NCBI GenBank assembly: GCA_015143295.1
Contig: CM026568.1
Span: 14,886,607-14,950,606, forward strand
DNA length: 64,000 bases
Direction of reading: 5' to 3'
DNA from: Tetracentron sinense
Taxonomy: Eukaryota > Streptophyta > Magnoliopsida > Trochodendrales > Trochodendraceae
Numbering within the stretch: the stretch's first letter is position 1; each line of letters begins with the position of its first letter. The translations under genes and the position numbers were made by a program. Below, piece after piece: positions 1 through 11,377 of this stretch. Below the pieces are notes generated by a model. That model searched no databases and had not been told where the DNA came from. It was given only the letters and a program-made list of their open reading frames with translations.

Positions 1-45
1 AAATCATCTTCTCTTCTTCTTTAAGTTTTTCTTTTCTCATTGGAC

Positions 46-540
46 ATGTCTTCCGCTTCCCATTTTCCGACCATTAAATTTGATGGATTGAATTTTCTCT
101 CATGGCACACTCAAATCTGACCTATTCTCGTTTCTCAAAACCTTTTTAAGTTTGTTAATGACACTCATCCTTCACCTCAGATTTATCTCCCTGATGGATC
201 ACCCAATCCAGATTACCTTATTCAGGAGTGCCTACGTCATGTGTTGCCTCAATGCCACATTCACCGGTAGTGTTCTCCCTCAAACTATTGGATTACAAAC
301 TTCGGAAGAACTTGGGATCATCTCTCTTCAATCTTTACTCAACAATCTCAGGCTTGCCGAATGCAATTGCACATTCAACTTCAAACTCTGTGCAAAGGAT
401 CTTCCACCATGACTAATTTTTTGAATCAATACAAGACTATTGCTGATTCTCTAGCCTCTGTTCAAGACCCATCCCCAACAATGATTTAGTGATATGTATT
501 CTTGGTGGTCTCTGAACTTTTTAAAATCCAGATGAAGGAA
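46..540 (+). mobile_element. Ty1/copia gag fragment (fossil)
   Basis: From an ATG at 46 the + strand reads like the N-terminus of plant copia gag (FDGLNFLSW, the usual 'LxGxNFxxW' pattern). Further gag-like words (TNFLNQYKTIADSLA) appear near 415-460. It is broken several times, and no LTR or pol is seen on either side. It may be the surviving piece of an element whose left part lies outside the window. Confidence 0.6.
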
Positions 541-713
541 GTTCCCCTTTTCCATGTGTGTAGAGAAGGAAATGACGTTTGTTGGCTTTTAGTTGCTTTG
601 GAAAATAAGTTCTTTTATTTGCTTTCCTATAAATGAGTTAAAACGTGTTAAAACGTGCAGGAAAAAAAGAAATAGATGAATGCTATTTAAAAAAGGAAAT
701 AGAGGAATGCTAT

Positions 714-884
714 TTTTTATTTTTTTGTTTGCTTGGCCTAATCATTTGTCTACCTAGGTTGGTGGTTAGGGGGTTAGCAGGTTAACACTCTTGGTGAGTG
801 TCAACAGTCACACCAAGACTCAAACACGAGTCACACCTCCCCAGAGGGAGATACACTACCACTGGGACAAACCCATGGTGTGTA
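714..884 (-). mobile_element. tRNA-derived SINE, with TSD
   Basis: The body is about 171 bp. On the minus strand it begins with a tRNA-like head: a box A-like GTCCCAGTGGTAG near 870-858 and a box B-like GTGTTTGAGTC near 831-821. It ends in an A-rich tail, seen as T-rich sequence at 714-727 on +. The 11-bp word AGGAATGCTAT flanks it exactly at 703-713 and 885-895, the expected target-site duplication. Just upstream, 671-713 carries a short imperfect tandem copy of an AATAGATGAATGCTAT-type unit. Confidence 0.75.
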
Positions 885-895
885 AGGAATGCTAT

Positions 896-1479
896 ATTAT
901 ACTCAAGGATTTGCAAGCAAGGGTACAATTCTTTTTCTTTAATTTTTTTTTTTCTGTTTTTTTTATGCATGTATGATATTGGAAACTTATTTCAAATAAG
1001 ATTTGTTAAAACATATTTTGGTGAACGAGGTCTGAGCGCACGTGCATAGCCTAAATTTCCTGTCTAATATTGCCTCTTGGGTCCTTGAAATATTTTGAAC
1101 ACCACGTGTTTAGTGATAAAAGCCTTTTACAAGTTTTAGCGATAATAAAAACCAGTTTTCATAGTTTGGTTTAGAGGTATTCTCACTTTCTAGTCTAAAA
1201 AATAAATATTAATGCATCGTTGAAATGCCTTCTTGCTGTTTTCATTTGAAAAGTTAATTGTATAATATCGTACAGGTTATTGGGCCCGTTTGGTTGCACA
1301 TCCATTTTTTGTTTTCTGTTTTTAAAAACAAAAATTTGAAAAGTTTTACACAAAACATGTTTGATTAACATGTTTTTATCTTGTTTTTAAAAATTAGTAA
1401 CAAATTTTTAAAATTAAAGGTAGTAGAAATTTTATGTTACCTCTTTTTTAAAAAAAAAAAACAGAAATGGAAAACACGG
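896..1479. other. AT-rich intergenic stretch, no gene
   Basis: No coding region is supported. The word GGGCCCGTTTGGTTGC at 1282-1297 looks like the terminus often seen on plant hAT-type MITEs. No matching inverted end was found nearby, so no element is called. Confidence 0.5.
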
Positions 1480-1711
1480 ACCCACCATCCACCCACCCAC
1501 AACCACTACCACACCACCACCACCCACTCACCACAATACCACCACCACCACCCTCACCTCCACCACCCTCACTACCATTCACAACCACCACCCACCCATC
1601 CACCCACAACCACCACCCACCACAACCCAAAACCACCACCACCCACCACAACCACTACCACCACCCACCACTATCACCACCACCAACCACTATACACCTC
1701 CACAATCATTC
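1480..1711. repeat. G-free C/A-rich simple sequence
   Basis: For 232 nt the + strand has no G at all. It is an irregular mix of CCACCA, CCACCC and CACAAC words, with T as the only other base. Open frames across it (His/Pro/Thr-rich on +, Gly/Trp/Val-rich on -) are products of the low complexity, not genes. Confidence 0.9.
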
Positions 1712-2548
1712 GAAGAACATATAGAGAGAAACAATTAATCAAAATAAATACACTTTATTCAATTAAAATAATGATTAAACCATCCAAGTCATACACATAA
1801 GTTAAGACAAGCTTCAACTCCCTAACCTTAGAACAATGTTTAGCCAACCATTGTTGAAGTTGTCATGCTCTTCAATGGATTGCTAAACAGTAGAATTAAA
1901 ATAACTAAAATAAAATAGAGCAAAACCTGAAAGAACTAGTAGAGGAACAAAAGGGCGTCCAAGAAGAGAGAATGAGAGATATTCGAGAGCCAAGACCAGC
2001 ACTAGCTTGTGCAGAGTGATGGTGGGATGTCCTCTTTCTAATCTAAGAGAGTTCCATTTTTTTTGTTCCAAAATCACATTCACCCATATCTTGCTAAAAT
2101 TCTACATTCATGTGTGAGAGAATTTTTCTCCACTTAGTCTTGGGCTTTGGCTTTGGGCATTGGGCTTTGATCTCTGGACACATTTTACGTATAAAGTTGA
2201 AGATATAAAACCTAAGAAGTTTGATAATACTTATTTAAATGAAGATAATAAAGCAAAATTAAGCACTTATCAATAGAGTCAGTGGCAGACTGGTTATTTA
2301 GGGTATCAGTTGAAGAAGATAACATATCCATCCTCCCCAACTCTAGAGCTAGACTCACTAGACAAAACGAGGAAACAAAAGTTGTAAAAAACTTATTGAT
2401 TGGAAAGCAAAGGAGAATAGGGGAAGTGGAAAACGAAGGAAAAACACAATCGTAATGCAGTGAGTCCAAAAGCTTGAAGACAGGGAGGAATTTTGTGAAC
2501 GAACTATTTCCTACCTTTTTATACACATATGAGAATAAGGAAAAGACC
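1712..2548. other. Intergenic stretch, nothing recognised
   Basis: AT-rich sequence without a supported gene or a repeat boundary I can define. It contains a short GGGCTTTGGCTTTGGGC-type microrepeat near 2142-2168. Confidence 0.5.
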
Positions 2549-2971
2549 AAAAATGTCGCACCCCAAAATCCCACCTTCGTCATAATGAGAATTTGGACCC
2601 GTGACATTTCTTAACCTACTTAATCTCATAGCATACAAGGAAATAATAATTGCAATACTTTAAAAATGAAGACAACAAAATTCAATATAAGTAAACCATC
2701 CCGTACAACCTGTGACCAATCCAATACCCACAATTCAGATCAATTTCACAATCCCTATGAACAAGTCTAACTTAAGCAACATCGTACTCAAATAAAAAAA
2801 GCATTTAAAATATCTATTACAACCCTTTTAACCAAAAACCACAGTCTAATAGTAAGGCCACCGGTCAATGTCCTGGGCTCTCGATCTCCTCAGGAAGCTC
2901 ACCTTCGGCCTCTTCCTCACCGTATGCCTCCTCAACCTAAGGCTCTGCAACTAGTTCCGGCTCCACACCTA

Positions 2972-4337
2972 TTGTACATGCAAATTTCAAGCGTCTTTTG
3001 ATGAGTAAACATCTTGAACCTTGTGGTCAAATTACCTCTACTATTGTGTAGAGTTTATTATTTTTATAAGGGACTATCCTTCCAATCCGGGTAAACCCGA
3101 TTGTTAATTACATTTTCGATTTAAGGAAGTACCTCTGATTAAGAAGATGAATAAGAAGAACAAAGACATTTGAATAAAAATATATTTATTTATTCAAATG
3201 AGGTGCCAAATTCCCATGTTGCCTCCATTGAGGTCTTTGTATTAAAAAAAGAGAAGAGGAGGTGGCCATTTTGAAGGGTTCACCTTGTGTTCTCCATGTC
3301 GAGGGAGCCTTCTTTTTCACTTGGTTACTTTTTTTTTGCTTGCTGTATTCCTCTTTCAAGGAAAAGAGAGTTTCTTTTCTTTTCTCCTCTGTTCTGGGTA
3401 TGGGTTTTTGTGTTCATTCTGGGAGTTTCTCACAAGAAGCTCCATTTCTTATATCTTTTGAAGAGTCATCTTTGGTATCTCCATTGACTTCTTATTTTTG
3501 TAGAGGTCAAAAAAGGGTCAACTCTCCTTAGAGGAAGGTCATCTGTCCAAGACAGTTGGTTTCCCTTATCTTGGGAAACCTGGGACATAACAAAGTCCTC
3601 TTCTTTTGAGGATTCCAAATTGGTTTCCCTTCTTGGGAAACCTGGGATGATAAGATTTTTCCCTAAGAGGGGGGCAAATCTTATCTTCCAAAAGGAAATG
3701 AGATTACTCTCTTATTTTGAATGGGGTGCTATATGGCACCCCTTTATTGGGAAACAAAATGGGATCCTTATCTTGGGATCTCCAAAAGGTAGCAAAGGAT
3801 ACCCTTTTATTAGGGATCCTTTGCTATGTGGCAATCAGTAACTGACTGACAGCTAGGGAGGGTTAACCCAATCCATGGCTTATTTGGGCCGCGGACCAAG
3901 TCACCAAGAAGGACTGAACTTGATCAGTCCGTGGACCAAAAGGGTGGATCATGAGTTCGACCCACGGTATGATTATGTCCATAGTTATTTTGACCCCGTA
4001 CCAAGTCTGGTGAGAGCTAGCTTTTGGCTAGCCCGTATAAAGTCTATCCTCAGACTGACTCAAAGATTCAATCCACAAGGGTCTAGTCAAGTCTATCTGC
4101 GAGGACAGACATCAGACACGTGTCAGTCTCATAGGGACTAGCAAGATGCATGTCCGCGGGGCATCATGGTCCTGCTGCCGACATTAATTACTGACGGGCT
4201 GGTGGTGATACGGCCATTGGTCAAATAGTGCACGTGCCTTTGGCATGCACGAATATTAACCGCCCATTTCATGGGCGGTTATCGGTTGCAGGCAGGTGCA
4301 CCATGCACCCGTCCTACAGACAATGAGATTTCACTGC
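2972..4337. mobile_element. 1.37-kb insert with 9-bp target duplication
   Basis: The LTR sequence is interrupted here. The 9-bp word CCACACCTA is found once on each side (2963-2971 and 4338-4346). Nine bases is the duplication size of Mutator-like DNA transposons. No terminal inverted repeats match by eye and no transposase is visible, so a non-TIR MULE derivative is only a possibility. A solo LTR with a shorter duplication is the alternative. The inside holds T-rich, AT-rich and tandem GGATCCTTTGCTA-like segments but no convincing gene. Confidence 0.55.
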
Positions 4338-4603
4338 CCACACCTACCAAAAACAACAGTCGGCCGAGTACAAAAGTACTTAGTGTATATAAAGTCCAAC
4401 TGGAAATATTATATCCCTGTACATATTCAATATATTAATTCATGACATATGTACATAATCAGAGTGCAGAAAACGTGTGAGCATATCATATCATCATTTC
4501 GTGTACTTGTGTAACCCTTGGACTTGTACATTTGAAAAGCATGTGAATGACATATAAGTGTTCATGATAAGACCTTTGTTCATGATAAATAACATGCCCC
4601 GTC

Positions 4604-7600
4604 TATGAGTACCAAAATTTAAACCCCTATTCCTGATCAAGATTGAAACAATGAGGAATAGCGATAAATTGCAATTGGGTTGAGAGTCGCCACCTATCTA
4701 ATTCTGAGGGAAATAGGTCCCTGAAATGTTTGGATAAGACATGATCTGGAAGTCAGAGGTCAGGGTAAGAGATTCAGTTGAGTTAGGGGAAGGTGTTAGG
4801 CACCCCTAAACTCTCATCCGAAGATAGTTACCTACTCCCTAAGTCTGAATCAAAGTAGGGAAACCATAAGAGAAGCTTGAAATTTCATTTATATGCTAAG
4901 CAGATATTAACAGTAATGAATGAAATGAGATGGACATGATAGAAACGGAATAGGGATTCTATCCTAGGGAAAGCTGAACCCAATTAGGGATGCTTACATA
5001 TCCACTGTCAATGGAATCAAGTCACACGTAGTTCCGGGAGGTGATTGATGGTTTGATTTGATTGATTGATGGTTTGATTTGTTGAGTGTTTGGACAATGG
5101 ATGATTGAAAGATTCGATGATTTCCCCTGATTTGGGAGCGAAATGGCATTTTAAGCTAGTGTTGAGGAGTGATAGGGCAGTTTAAGCTCGTGCTGGGGGG
5201 CAATGAGGCAGTTTAAGCTCTTGTCGGGGAGCCTCTGCGGTGGGATTCTGAACAGGGTTTTGAACCGAGGTTCGGACATGGGTTCGACTAGGAGGTAGGG
5301 TTTAGGGGATTTAGCTAGGGTTAAGCTATGTTTTAGCTAGGGTTTACCTGGATTTGAACCGGGATTTGGACAGAGGTTCGACTAGGCCAGGCTAGATTTG
5401 ATCTGGGATTTTAGCAGGGGTTTGATTAACTAAGGCTATATTTGATTTGGGATTTAGGCAGGGGTTCAACTAGGCAAGGCTATATTTGGACTGAGATTTA
5501 GGTAGGGGTTCGACTAGGCAAGGCAAGCAGTCAAACAATTTAAAAAAAAACTTTAAAAGTGATTTAAACTACTAAAAAACAAAGCAAGATAGGGTTTTTT
5601 TAGAAAAATTACCTTCCGGGAAATCTGAAAAGAATTCTAAAAAGGGGTTTCGAGAATCGACCCTTCGCAATTGACTTTCTCGGGAATCTGGGGGCTACAA
5701 AAGGTTTTGAAGAAGAAAAGGGAGAGAGAGGAGAGTGAATCAGTGAAAAATGAAGAAGAGAATGTGAGTATTTATAGATTTTGAAAATGGATATTCTATA
5801 TTCCTTAGGATATTCTCAAAGGAATATTCTTAGGATATTCTCTGAGGAATATTCTTAGGATAATCCAAGTATCATTTAAAAAAATAAATTTTATTTTTTA
5901 TTTTTTTGGTGGCGCACGTCGCTCTCCGGTTTGCCAAAAACCCAATTTCTCGCTTTAAGTCAGATTTGAGCCCGGAAATAGTCTAAACTAAACTGATAAA
6001 ATTCAGAACAATATTTTAGATAAAATGTCACTTTTTCAGAATTTCTCAGGGGTACTTTGGTCATTTTTCACTATAGGGGCATTTTCGAAAATCAAAGCAC
6101 GGGAAAAGAGGGTTTTGAAAGAGAATTTTTTTAAGGGTTTTTAAAGGTGTGGAAAGAGAAAAGAGGGGTGCAAAATTAGGATTTTTACAGCTGCCTCTCT
6201 TTATAGGAGGGTGCGGTCATGTGAACGGCAAAGGTTATAAGGCCTCAATTTTGTGCAAGTGAACAAAACTTGTGAAACTTAAGAAAAAAGAGTCAAAAAA
6301 AGTTAAATTCTGCTTAGATTGCTTGCCACAAATGGGATCCTAGAGGACGGGATTGATAGAAAAATTTGTTTGGTAGCTGGGGATAGAGAGATGGAAGGGA
6401 TGGTTCATGCTTAGTGATGAAATATCTGAGATAGAGGGCAGACTATAGATATGTGACATCAGAGGAGATGAAGATGACATCAAATGAGATGCACAAGAAG
6501 GAGATTAGGTTATGTAGGTTTAACCTCATCCCAGGAGGGCTCGAAGTAGACTCTGGACATGCTGGATATGTTGCCTGCGTCGATACGGGCAAGGAGTGCT
6601 TGTGTCGGTACGGGCAAGGTGTGCCTACGTCAGAACAGGCGAGGAGTACCTACGTCGAAACTGGTGAGGTGTGCCTGCGTCGGAACTGGTGATGAGTGCT
6701 TGCGTCAGAACGGGTGATGAGTGCCTGCGTCAGCTCGAGCAAGGAGTGTCTACTTCAGTTTGGGCAAGGAGTACGTGCATCGGTACGGGCAAGAAGTGTC
6801 GACGTCTGAACGGGCAAGGAGTGCCTACGTCAGAACGGGCGAGGCGTGCCTGCGTTAGAACAAGCAAGGAGTGTCTAAGTCGGATCGGACAAGGAGTGCT
6901 TGAGTTGGCACGGGCAAGGAGAGCTTGCATCGGTACAAGCAAGGAGTGCCTACGTCGGTATGGGCAAGGAGTGCCTGCGTCAGTATGAGCAAGGAATGCC
7001 TGCGTCGATACGGGCCAGAAGTGTCTACGTCGGTTCGGGCAAGGAGTTTGGATAAGTACGTGGGTGCATGTGTATAGTGCGACTAACTGTGTAAATGTGT
7101 GTGCGCAATGCAGCAAAGTGCGTGAGTGTGTGTACAGTGTAGTTAATTGCGTATGTGATTGTGAAGTGTGTGTGCAAAGTGCAGCCACCTATGTAGGTGT
7201 GCGAGCAGTGTGGATACCTATGTATAGGTGTGTGATGTGACTATTATGCAAGGAGATGAGACATGAGATGCATGGTGAAGCATATAATGAAAACTGACAT
7301 GCATAGAATGAATACAGATGAGATGGTATGATAATGCAGGGAGCAAAGAGATAACTCGCTAAATGAAGCTCTGATTTCACACTTGCCCCTGGCTTGCAAT
7401 TTCTGTGCTTGTTTTCTCTGCTGCTCTTTGGAGAACTGTTGAAAGGAGATCGATCTTTAACCAAGCCATGAGACGTACTGAGACTCTATGACTCTTGATA
7501 GATGACTTTGTTTTTGAAAAACTTGAGTTTTGAATGCAATTTGAGAGGAATGAAAAAGTTTTTGAAAAATCTTGAATTCAATGTTTCAAAAAAAAGGAGG

Positions 7601-9223
7601 GTGCTTTCTTTGTTTGCTAGTTTATGAAAGGGTCAGCCCTGGCTGAAGTTTGTGGATCTCTTGCCCCTCTGGGGCAAGATATAGCAATGAGCAATCTTAA
7701 CCTTTTGAGTCATTGCGAAGGAGATAATCACTCAGTTCTGAACTTTTCGTATGCTAAGTCGGGCCCTGCTTGGAGCTAAGGCATTGGATTGCCTTGCTAT
7801 TGAGCTTCTTCAATCTGAGCTTGCAGAGATGAGTTGTTGGTGAGTTAGAGTTATCTTCTGCCGATCTTCTATTGTCAAACCAGAATTCAAATTTTTCCTT
7901 TTTTACCCTTGGAATGACCAAGTCATGGGATCACATAGTTTTTTTAGCAAAGAGGTCGTTTTCGTTTTTCACTCATGTCTGCGAAGTTGATAATTTATTC
8001 CCTTTTTTGCCCCTAATTGCAATAGGCATTATTTTTGCACCTCAATGCCATTTCTAGTTTTCACTGGACCCGTGACTTTTGAGTTGAGCTGAGATGCTTC
8101 TCCCACCATTACCTTGATGGTTTTGATATGTTGCTTTCAGATGCTTGCTTGTCAATTTGCCTGTATTCTTAGTCTCTGAGGGATCTAGGAGGACTTAAGA
8201 TAGGACAAAATGTAGGCGGGTCGAGGTTTTGGGAACACCCTTTCTTCTTTTGAACTTTGCCTGAGCACCTCTCTTGAGCTTTTGCTTTTTTTTTTTTTTT
8301 GAGCTTTGCTCTTTTTTTTTTCTTTTTCTTTTTAATCTTCTTTTCTTTTGTGCTTTGATTTTGTTTTTTGTTCTTTGATGTTTGAAGAGGCTAATGTGCT
8401 CGAATTTGATTGATTTGACTGTTCCTGATTTTAAGCTGGGATGTAGCTTGATTTGAATCGGGATTTGGATAGAGGTTCAACTAGGCCAAGCTAGATTTGA
8501 TCTGGGATTTGGGTAGGGGTTTGACCAAGGCTATATTTGATTTGGGATTTAGGGAGGGGTTCAACTAGGCAAGGCAAGCAGTCAAACTATTTTAAAAACA
8601 ACTTTAAAAGTGATTTAAACTACTAAAAGACAAAGTAAGACAAGGTTTTTTTAGAAAAGTTACCTTCCAGAAAATCTGAAAAGATTTCTAAACAGGGTGC
8701 TGCTATAGGTTTTGAAGAAGAAAAGTGAGAGAGAGGAGAGTGAATCAGTGAAAAATGAAGAGATGGTGAGTATTTATAGGTTTTGAAAAGGGATATTCTA
8801 AGGAATATTCCTTAGGATATTCTCAAAGGAATATTCTTAGGATATTCTCCAAAGAATATTCTTAGGATATTCCAAGGATCATTTAAAAAATAATTATTTT
8901 TTTTAAATTTTTTTGGCAACGCGCGTCGCTCTCCGGTTTGCCGAAAACCCGATTTCTTGTTTCAAGTCCAATTTGAGCTCGGAAACAGCCAAAATTGAAT
9001 TGATAACATTCAGAAAAATATTTTAGATAAAATGTCACTTTTTCAGAACTTATCAGGGGTATTTTGGTCATTTTTCACTATAGGGGCATTTTGATCATTT
9101 TTCTACTTTCGGGCCATTTTTGAAAATCAAAGCATGAGAAAAGAGGGTTTTAAAAGAGAGTTTTTGAAAGAGTTTTTAAAGTGTGTAAAGAGAAAATAGG
9201 GGTACAAAATTGGGATGTTTACA
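4604..9223 (-). mobile_element. Non-autonomous LTR element (LARD-like)
   Basis: Two direct copies of an LTR-like sequence (4604-6189 and about 8405-9223) enclose 2.2 kb without gag or pol. The 5-bp word CCGTC flanks the whole at 4599-4603 and 9224-9228. On the minus strand each LTR opens TGTAAA, has a TATAAATA box followed by a CT-rich leader, and the left copy is preceded by a purine-rich tract (AAAGAGAGGCAG). The right LTR is shorter, lacking the counterpart of 4604-5340. It looks old: the two copies differ at many positions. Confidence 0.65.
6560..7055. repeat. 25-bp minisatellite inside the non-autonomous element
   Basis: About 19 diverged copies of a unit like GTGCCTGCGTCGGTACGGGC plus AAGGA. 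Because the unit is not a multiple of three, long frames open on both strands (repeated ECLRRYGQGVP-like on +); these are not genes. GTGTG-rich sequence follows to about 7240. Confidence 0.85.
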
Positions 9224-10725
9224 CCGTCAACACATGATAACATTGTTTCCATGTTGAGTAACATAATCGTGTCAAGGCATGATAAGTGGTATGTTCATGA
9301 TAGGTGGCATGTCTCGTCGACACATGATAAGTAGCATGTTTTGTAACACATTGCAACAACACATGATAAAGGGTATGATAGTAACAAGTTAGCATATTCT
9401 TTCAAAGCATGATACATGGCATGTCAGTGTTCAATGCATGAACTTGTGAGACTCATGAACCCGTGAACCTTAGTTTTCTTACCATGCATGTGAAAATGTG
9501 TTTAAGTGTCGTGATTGATATTAGAATCGGTCATCCATTAGGTTCCAATCATCCGCTAGGAAACTCCACCAAGGTTCATTACTTGATGGTTAGAGAATTT
9601 CTTACCTAAAAGACTTCTTTTAAGTTTTGGCCTACCCGAATGTCAATCACTATACAAGATAGAAAGGGCATAGTTTAACAGGACAATTATTAATAATTCC
9701 TTATTATAATTATGTAATTTTCATAACATAATTGTAAACATCAACATCATAATTCACTTCTTATTATTCCATTCACCCATAATTCACCATTTCTTCCATA
9801 ACATTAGCTCATTCTCCACACACATCATTCACATACCATAACCATGCAACAAATCCCTTCATCAATCATTTCCATCCTCAATTTCACATATCCATATCAT
9901 TAAACACATTTATTACTCCGATAATAGTCAAAACACACTTAATCAAATTGCTAACACATGTTGAATTCCTCATTTCATGTCCAATGCCAATAATCAATGC
10001 ATAAATATGAAACATGTACAAATCATCACTTCTAACTTATTAGAATCATGAAGAAAACATAATAGAGTTAGAGTGAACAATATATCGACCTTAGGGATCA
10101 TTCTCTTCGATCCAAATCGCTCAAAGAAGGCTTTGGGGGTGGGGTGATCTCCAAGTCAAATCCTCCTTCTCCAAGCTAGATCTTCTCTCTTCAAGCAAAC
10201 TCCCTTGAAAACCTAGGTTTTTCTCTCCTCATTTACCAAATTAGGTTTAGAATAGTTAGAAACCCTAAAACCATCGAAATAGAACTCCTATTTATAGCCC
10301 TAGGGTTTTAAAATCCCTAAAATACCCTTTAAAATCGTGCAAAAGGGAAAAATCCCTAATTTCATTAAGGCGGTCGATTGACTTGAGTAGTCAGTCGACC
10401 AGATTGGGTTGTGAGGTCCCTGTTTCTTGAAAAATCGCCAATCGATCGACTTGGTTTTGCGGTCGACCGACCTGCAAAACAGGCCTCTGTTTGCCCTTTT
10501 TAGCCAGGCGGTTGACCGACTTAGGAGGTCGATCGACCGGTTTGGTCCTTTTACCCAGTTTTTGGATTTTTATCTTTTGGTTCTTCCTTGGTTTAGTGTC
10601 TTATATATTTTAAACACACATAAACATTAATTAGCATTAAACACACTAAAAACAATTAATTTTACTAATTTACCCCTAACACTCACCATAATGGCGCGAA
10701 AATAAATTCGGGTCTCTACAAAAAA

Positions 10726-10982
10726 CTCCTTCTCATCAGACCGTAAGCGTCACATCCCCCGGGGGTAAGATTTTCATTGGACTAAAGAAAGAGTGTCAAT
10801 GATTGCATCACTTCAAAATGATGATGCGACTTATGATATCACATTAAATGTGCACAACAAATGAAAACCAGCACGTTCAACCTGGCGACTCTCTAGAGAC
10901 GTTCCATGCAAGCTGTAAACCATTTAAACTCTGTAGCTTCTCAAGACCTCATTAAATCCAAGGACCTGTGAAGGGGGAAATT
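10726..10982 (+). mobile_element. Internal tail of a Tat-type Ty3 element (fossil)
   Basis: This stretch lies just left of a Tat-like LTR and ends in a polypurine tract, GAAGGGGGAAA, at about 10970-10980. No domain is readable in it. The assignment rests on the tract and the adjoining LTR start. Confidence 0.45.
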
Positions 10983-11377
10983 TGTAATGGTAAAATTCGG
11001 TATTTGAGCACATTGACAATTGGCAGCCTCAGTGGCACAAGTAGGACAACAATGTTCTAACCTAATTAGTGTATCAGAGTCGGATATAATGTTTCAGGGC
11101 CAAGGTAAGGTTTAGAAAAGTGACCTTTGGAATCCCGACCTAATCGCCAACTCGGGAGGAGCGAGGTGAGGCCCTTTAAACCTCCGAACTATCACGTGAA
11201 AGACTTGGTCAAATCTTATCTCAAAGATCTCGTACAAAATCGTGATACACTCCCACTGTATAGGGAATCTATCTCAGCTGCGTAGGCAAACAAGAATGGG
11301 AAGATCCCTGAACCTTTGGAGTGTTCAAATTGTAAGGTTCTTTTCTCGTAGAGGAATTCAAATGGAAAGACAATGGG

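Larger units (their letters stand above)
2554..10720 (-). mobile_element. Solo LTR of a Tekay-type chromovirus, twice interrupted
   Basis: It starts TGTCGCACCCCAAAATCCC and ends GGGTCTCTACA on +, like the termini of the intact Tekay element at 11378-22075. The 5-bp word AAAAA flanks it at 2549-2553 and 10721-10725. Removing two inserts (2972-4337 and 4604-9223, each with its duplicated target) leaves about 2.17 kb. The second Tekay's left LTR gives about 2.18 kb after the same subtraction. No internal domain belongs to it, so it is a solo LTR. Near 10370-10540 it carries a cluster of GTCGATCGACC-type words. Confidence 0.8.

Noticed and set aside
714-884. Functional tRNA gene
   Set aside because: Box-like words are there, but no cloverleaf fits, and the A-tail and TSD identify a SINE.
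1282-1297. hAT MITE beginning GGGCCCGTTTGGTT
   Set aside because: No matching inverted end or 8-bp duplication was found.
1381-1800. 139-codon His/Thr/Pro-rich frame
   Set aside because: Pure product of the C/A-rich simple sequence.
6453-6988. Repeat protein with ECLRRYGQGVP-like units
   Set aside because: The unit is 25 bp, so repeats shift frame; both strands are open. A minisatellite, not a repeat protein gene.
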